From: Candidatus Azophilus lithoversatilis
GTDB taxonomy: Bacteria; Pseudomonadota; Gammaproteobacteria; Pseudomonadales; Azotimanducaceae
Assembly: GCA_028278675.1 (NCBI GenBank)
Contig: JAQAJJ010000037.1
Location: 1 to 43,093 of the forward strand
Direction: 5' to 3'
Length of the DNA: 43,093 nt
Below, piece after piece: positions 39,538-43,093 of this stretch. Each line of letters begins with the position of its first letter. Within the stretch, counting starts at the first letter, position 1. A program made the position numbers and the translations under genes. The notes below the pieces were generated by a model. It searched no databases. It was not told where the DNA came from and worked only from the letters and a program-made list of their open reading frames with translations.

Positions 39538-40377
39538 TCAGCGCCAGCCTTTCCGGATTGCGCTGACTTCTTCCCATAGCGCCAGTGCCGCGTTGCGGGA
39601 CGCGTCCTCGAACTGGGAGCCTTCTTCGGCGGTGCCAGCGTAAAGCACGGAACGCGAGGCGTTGATGATGAGCCCTTGACGGTCGACATCGAGGCCGGCT
39701 TCGAGCACTTGCGCCAAATCGCCGCCTTGGGCGCCGACACCCGGAACCAACAGCGGCATGCTGCCGACAACTTGGCGAATCTGGGCAAGCTCAGCGGGAT
39801 AGGTTGCACCTGCCACCAGCATCAGGTTGCCATCGCGATTCCACTCCCTTGCCGCCGCCGCAACGCGCAGATACAGCGGCGCTTCGGGGGGATGCCTCTG
39901 CAGCCAGCCGCTGCCCGCGTTGCTGGTGCGGCAAAGCAGGAACGCGCCCCGCTCGGGGCGGCGCAGGAAAGGGCGAACGCTCTCCTCCCCGAGATAGGGG
40001 TTGATGGTCACTGCATCCGCGTTGTAGCGCTCGAAAACCTCTTTGGCGTACAACTCAGCCGTGGCGCCCACGTCGCTGCGCTTGGCGTCAAGAATGACTG
40101 GAATCTCCGGCCAGCGCTGGTGAATAAAGGCAATGACGCTGGCGAGTTGATCCTCCGCTCCTTCGGCGGCGAAGTGGGCCGCTTGGGGCTTGAAGGCGCA
40201 GACCAGATCGGCGGTGGCCTCGGCGATGGCGCAGCAAAAGTCGCGCAGGCCCGAAGGGGATCGACGAAAAATTGCTGGCAGCCGGCTGCGAACCGGATCC
40301 AAACCGACGCAGATGAGCGAGCCGCTCTGCGCCCACGCCTGCTTGAGGCGGTCGAGAAATGTTAAAGCGGCGCCCAC
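39538..40377 (-). CDS. pyrF: Orotidine-5'-phosphate decarboxylase, type 2
   Basis: A 279-residue OMP decarboxylase of the longer (mycobacterial, type 2) subfamily. FLDRLKQAWAQSGSLICVGL opens it, ADLVCAFKPQAAHFAAEG is the first barrel lysine region, and the active-site motif DAKRSDVGATA supplies the catalytic Asp-Lys-Asp. LVPGVGAQGGDLAQV binds phosphate, and IINASRSVLYAG follows. It converts OMP to UMP in pyrimidine synthesis. The only suitable start is GTG at 40377, five codons before the conserved TFLDRL. It lies only 7 bases downstream of a TATAAT hexamer, so the transcript is probably leaderless. The gene is convergent with the lipid operon. Confidence 0.92.
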   Translation of the reverse strand: MGAALTFLDRLKQAWAQSGSLICVGLDPVRSRLPAIFRRSPSGLRDFCCAIAEATADLVCAFKPQAAHFAAEGAEDQLASVIAFIHQRWPEIPVILDAKRSDVGATAELYAKEVFERYNADAVTINPYLGEESVRPFLRRPERGAFLLCRTSNAGSGWLQRHPPEAPLYLRVAAAAREWNRDGNLMLVAGATYPAELAQIRQVVGSMPLLVPGVGAQGGDLAQVLEAGLDVDRQGLIINASRSVLYAGTAEEGSQFEDASRNAALALWEEVSAIRKGWR

Positions 40378-40384
40378 ACGGCGA

Positions 40385-40413
40385 ATTATAGTGGAGCACT
40401 AGTGCGCTGTCAG
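40385..40413 (-). promoter_or_regulatory. Near-consensus sigma-70 promoter of pyrF
   Basis: On the minus strand, CTGACA (40413-40408) is followed by a 17-base spacer and TATAAT (40390-40385). That is five of six and six of six matches to the consensus with ideal spacing. The -35 box lies within the last codons of the riboflavin synthase gene. Transcription would begin about 7 bases downstream, at or next to the GTG start of pyrF. Confidence 0.8.
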
Positions 40414-41022
40414 TTCCCGCTCCGCCAGCACCCGCTCGACCGTTTCAACAATGGCGCGGGTTTGGGCATCGATTTCCAAATTCACCCGATCCCCCCGGGC
40501 CACCGAGCCTAGGGTGGTGCGGGCGATGGTCTCGGGAATGAGGCTCACCTTGATGCGCTTTGCCGGCGCGTCCACCGCAGCGATCGTGAGGCTCGCGCCA
40601 TCGAGTGCAGCGAAGCCCTTGTGGTGCAGAAAGCGCAACCAATCGGCCTCCACGCGAAGCCACAAATTGCGTTCGTTCTCCCCTTCCTCGACGGCATCAA
40701 CCGCAGCGGTGCCGGCGACGTGGCCGGAGAGGATATGCCCGCCAATCTCATCGCCAACGCGAAAGGAGCGCTCGACATTGACTCTGCTGCCCTGCGCAAG
40801 CACACCGAGATTGGTGTGGTCGAGGGTTTCGCGAATAACGTCGAAGGAGGCGTTGCCCGCCTCAACTTCAGTAGCCGTCAGACAAACGCCATTGACGGAT
40901 ACGGATGCGCCCAAGGTCAACCCCTCCGACAACTCGCCAGTATGGATGCCAATGCGCCGCAGGCCAGGTTCATCCATGACTGAGGCCACCTCGCACAATC
41001 CTTGGACTATTCCGGTGTACAT
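40399..41022 (-). CDS. ribE: Riboflavin synthase, alpha subunit type
   Basis: A 207-residue riboflavin synthase with two lumazine-binding domains. The first starts with the invariant MYTGIVQGLCEVASV and includes GASVSVNGVCLTATEV. The second begins at NVERSFRVGDEIGGHILSGH and includes LDGASLTIAAVDAPAKRIKV. It joins two lumazine molecules to give riboflavin and a pyrimidine by-product. ATG at 41022 gives exactly the family N-terminus; its ribosome site is weak. No FMN riboswitch and no other rib gene are next to it. The protein is close to the length of the E. coli enzyme. The downstream pyrF has its own promoter inside this gene's 3' end. Confidence 0.92.
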   Translation of the reverse strand: MYTGIVQGLCEVASVMDEPGLRRIGIHTGELSEGLTLGASVSVNGVCLTATEVEAGNASFDVIRETLDHTNLGVLAQGSRVNVERSFRVGDEIGGHILSGHVAGTAAVDAVEEGENERNLWLRVEADWLRFLHHKGFAALDGASLTIAAVDAPAKRIKVSLIPETIARTTLGSVARGDRVNLEIDAQTRAIVETVERVLAERELTAH

Positions 41023-41061
41023 GGCTGTGTCGCCGTGAAGGCGGCAATGAGGCAAATGCTG

Positions 41062-42438
41062 CTAAAGCGCCGACGCGAGCTGCTCGCGCCGTTTCGTTTC
41101 CCGGTCGATGAAGGTGATCCACTGCTGACAGATGCGCTGATTGGATTGGTCGCGCAAGCGCCGCGCCTCGTTGCGGCAGGCGGAAAAGGAGGCCCGGGCG
41201 GCGGTCAAGCGGTCACGATTGTATTCGCACATGCCACGCACAATCTGGACGCTCTGCATTTTGCGCAGTCCGCCCTTGTCCAAGGCGTTGGAGGACGCCG
41301 AAACGCACTGGCTGAACTTGTCGGCCTCCAAGTAGAGCTGCGCCAGGCTTTCGTAGATTCTGCCGTCATCAGACAGCTTGGCAGCCTCCTCGAACACGGG
41401 AATGGCCTTGTCCACTTCCTGGGAAAGTTGGTACGCCTGTCCGAAGGAGCGCAAATTCTTGTCAGTGCGCTCTATGACCTCGGCGTCAAACCCCTGGTCC
41501 ATGACCGCTGCAGCGCGAATGGGCACCTCTTCCTGCATCAGCAAGCCAGCCAAGGTGGTCAGGTCCGACTCGCGCGTCAAAAACCCGGCTTCATAGGCGG
41601 CCATCATGGTGTACACCTGCTGCTTTTCCATGCCCTCCTGGCCCTGGATGCCTGCCAACCGTATCCAATAGTCCCGCTTGGGGAAATCACGCACCAGAAT
41701 TTCGAGAATCTCCAAGACTTTGGGCCAATTCTCCAATTCGAAATAGAGATAGTTGAGCAGCGCCCACCAATTTTCCTTGACGGCAGTGCTGCGTTCCTTG
41801 GCCACGGCGATGCCCCGTTCGATCTGGTCCACGGCATTCGGGTAGTCCTGCATCTGGTAGTAAACCTGACCCATGAAGATGTGCGGTTGCGGCCCCGGAT
41901 TGTTGGCCTTGGAAATCCAGATTTCCATGTAGCGCAAGGCATCGTTGTACCGCTCATCCACAAAGCACAGCTGCGCCAAGGTGTAGAGGGTGGTGGTCTC
42001 CAAGCCTTCCGGAATGTCCTCCCCCTGCTTGATGACTTCCTGATAGTGGCGAATGGCCGTGCCGTAATCCTCCCTGGAGAAATGCACGAAGCCCAGCATG
42101 TTGTGAATCTGGCCGATTTCGTTGCCGTTGTAGCGGCAACTACGGCCCCGACACCGGTCCAGCATGCTCTGCAACACCGCTTGCGCCGAGTCGAGGTCCT
42201 TGAGATCGATGAATTCCTGCGCTTCGGCCAACTTCTTGAAGGTGGCCTCGCTCATGGACGGCACCCGCCGCGTCTTCTGCCTCGGCTTCTCGTCCTCCTG
42301 GCCCAGTGCCTCAGGCGCGCCGCCGAACGTGAGGCCCGGAGCGATCTGAATGCCAAACACCATAACCACCGCCGCAGCGAAAGCGACTGCCAGGCCGCAG
42401 AAACGCCTGGCCAATGTTCTTAAGGCTGTGCCCATCAT
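41062..42438 (-). CDS. TPR protein of a TonB system
   Basis: A 458-residue exported or membrane-anchored protein. Residues about 12 to 36 are hydrophobic (RFCGLAVAFAAAVVMVFGIQ), and a proline/charge-rich linker follows. The rest is made of tetratricopeptide-like helical pairs, for example GQIHNMLGFVHFSREDYGTA, TLYTLAQLCFVDERYNDALR, IFMGQVYYQMQDYPNAVDQI and IYESLAQLYLEADKFSQC. TPR proteins of this length regularly follow exbB-exbD-tonB in TonB2-like clusters of gammaproteobacteria and help the TonB machine. ATG at 42438 has GGAG 6 bases upstream and lies 9 bases after the tonB stop, so it is the last gene of that operon. The exact partner is not proven. Confidence 0.85.
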   Translation of the reverse strand: MMGTALRTLARRFCGLAVAFAAAVVMVFGIQIAPGLTFGGAPEALGQEDEKPRQKTRRVPSMSEATFKKLAEAQEFIDLKDLDSAQAVLQSMLDRCRGRSCRYNGNEIGQIHNMLGFVHFSREDYGTAIRHYQEVIKQGEDIPEGLETTTLYTLAQLCFVDERYNDALRYMEIWISKANNPGPQPHIFMGQVYYQMQDYPNAVDQIERGIAVAKERSTAVKENWWALLNYLYFELENWPKVLEILEILVRDFPKRDYWIRLAGIQGQEGMEKQQVYTMMAAYEAGFLTRESDLTTLAGLLMQEEVPIRAAAVMDQGFDAEVIERTDKNLRSFGQAYQLSQEVDKAIPVFEEAAKLSDDGRIYESLAQLYLEADKFSQCVSASSNALDKGGLRKMQSVQIVRGMCEYNRDRLTAARASFSACRNEARRLRDQSNQRICQQWITFIDRETKRREQLASAL

Positions 42439-42447
42439 GGCCCGCTC

Positions 42448-43053
42448 CTACCCGTCCTGCAGCTCGAAAGTGATTCGATTGCGTACTCCCGCCACGTCAA
42501 TCGGTTCGCCGTTCACTACCTTGGGTTTGTACTTGAACTTGAGCGCGGCGTTGACCGCGGCGCGGTCAAAAATGCCCGGCGGCTTGGACTCGATCACCAT
42601 CGGATCCCGCACCGCGCCTGTGCGGGTGACAACGAACTCCAACAGGACGTAGCCCTCAATGCCCCGAGTTTGCGCTCGGCGCGGATACACCGGCGCGACC
42701 TTGACAATGGGCAGGTACTCGCCATCGGAACTGAATCCCCCCGTGCCGCCGACATTGACATCCATATCTATGTCCACGGCGCCAATATCGACGCCTTGCG
42801 ATACGTCAGAGGAATCGAAATCCGGACGGGGCATGTCCGGGGGCGGTTCGTCCGGAGGCGGAGGCGGCTTCGGCTTGCGCTGCTTGGTCTCGATTGAAAC
42901 GTCGTCCTCAACGCGGACAAAGTCCACGATTTTTCCTGAAAAGCCATCGTCAAAGGGGCTCTTGTCGCTCTTGATTAGCGCCTGCATGAGCAGGTACAGG
43001 GCAAACGTGGCGACGGCCCCAAAAGCGACGGCAACCCCGAAACGGATCAACAT
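42448..43053 (-). CDS. tonB: Energy transducer TonB
   Basis: A 201-residue TonB-family protein. An N-terminal membrane helix (FGVAVAFGAVATFALYLLM) is followed by a short acidic segment, a proline-rich spacer (KPKPPPPPDEPPPDMPRPD), and a C-terminal TonB domain (PVYPRRAQTRGIEGYVLLEF, then VTRTGAVRDPMVIES and IFDRAAVNAALKFKYKP). It couples the proton-motive force sensed by ExbB/ExbD to outer-membrane receptors. It is somewhat shorter than classical TonB, as in TonB2-type proteins. It begins one base after the stop of the ExbD-like gene and is followed by the TPR gene. Confidence 0.9.
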   Translation of the reverse strand: MLIRFGVAVAFGAVATFALYLLMQALIKSDKSPFDDGFSGKIVDFVRVEDDVSIETKQRKPKPPPPPDEPPPDMPRPDFDSSDVSQGVDIGAVDIDMDVNVGGTGGFSSDGEYLPIVKVAPVYPRRAQTRGIEGYVLLEFVVTRTGAVRDPMVIESKPPGIFDRAAVNAALKFKYKPKVVNGEPIDVAGVRNRITFELQDG

Positions 43054-43054
43054 G

Positions 43055-43093
43055 CTAAGGCTCGGTGGAAAAGGCGACGTCGGACAGGCCGGC
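43055..43093 (-). CDS. C-terminal end of an ExbD-like gene
   Basis: The last 12 codons of a minus-strand frame enter from the right edge and end with TAG at 43057-43055. The tail reads AGLSDVAFSTEP, which resembles the C-terminus of ExbD biopolymer transport proteins. Position directly before tonB, with one base between stop and ATG, supports the call. Too little is visible for more. Confidence 0.6.
   Translation of the reverse strand, partial: AGLSDVAFSTEP

Overview
The window is GC-rich, densely coded bacterial chromosome that most resembles a gammaproteobacterium. HspQ, a TonB/ExbD/TPR energy-transduction cluster and the general codon style point that way, but no rRNA, tRNA or lineage marker settles it. 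Many genes are oxidative or CoA-linked catabolic enzymes (PrpD, MaoC, acyl-CoA dehydrogenase, CaiB-type CoA transferase, TauD dioxygenase, GMC oxidoreductase, molybdenum enzymes). Several genes are visibly broken, which suggests ongoing gene decay. I saw no integrase, transposase, CRISPR array, rRNA or tRNA.

Layout. 1-2879 (minus): the 5' part of a secreted cysteine-rich protein, a decayed MFS transporter, and an orphan soxC-soxD pair. 2880-3243: intergenic stretch with three tight hairpins. 3244-10296: hspQ; a minus-strand set of peroxiredoxin, spermidine-dehydrogenase-like FAD enzyme and D-aminoacylase-like amidohydrolase; a plus-strand alpha/beta hydrolase plus acyltransferase pair; and a sucrase/ferredoxin-like protein. 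10466-18076 (plus): a tight run of PrpD, two single-domain MaoC hydratases, a CitE-like lyase broken near its 5' end, acyl-CoA dehydrogenase, a MetX-like acyltransferase/hydrolase and a molybdopterin oxidoreductase. 18077-21122: palindromes, a DsbA-family protein with a doubtful start, a prohibitin-like protein and a frameshifted DNA adenine methylase.

27252 down to 21123 (minus): an operon of rhodanese, FMN split-barrel protein, MauD-like thioredoxin, CoA transferase, membrane hydrolase and an NADH-dehydrogenase-like/SelD fusion. 27365-32402 (plus): a Tat-exported aldo/keto reductase with ferredoxin-like cysteines, a MITE-like element with 31-bp perfect inverted repeats, larB, larE, a second aldo/keto reductase, and a GT2-GtrA glycosyltransferase with a short coding tandem repeat. 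32566-33468 (minus): a TauD-type dioxygenase.

33563-39480 (plus): a six-gene overlapping operon of GNAT/YghO-like acyltransferase, MobA-like nucleotidyltransferase, DAGK-like lipid kinase, LpxO-like Asp/Asn beta-hydroxylase, GMC oxidoreductase and LicC-like nucleotidyltransferase. This is the best candidate for an undescribed system. The combination suggests building and decorating a lipid, perhaps a ceramide-type sphingolipid, with a nucleotide-activated head group. 39538-43093 (minus): pyrF, apparently leaderless behind a near-consensus promoter, then riboflavin synthase, a TPR protein, TonB and the last codons of an ExbD-like gene.
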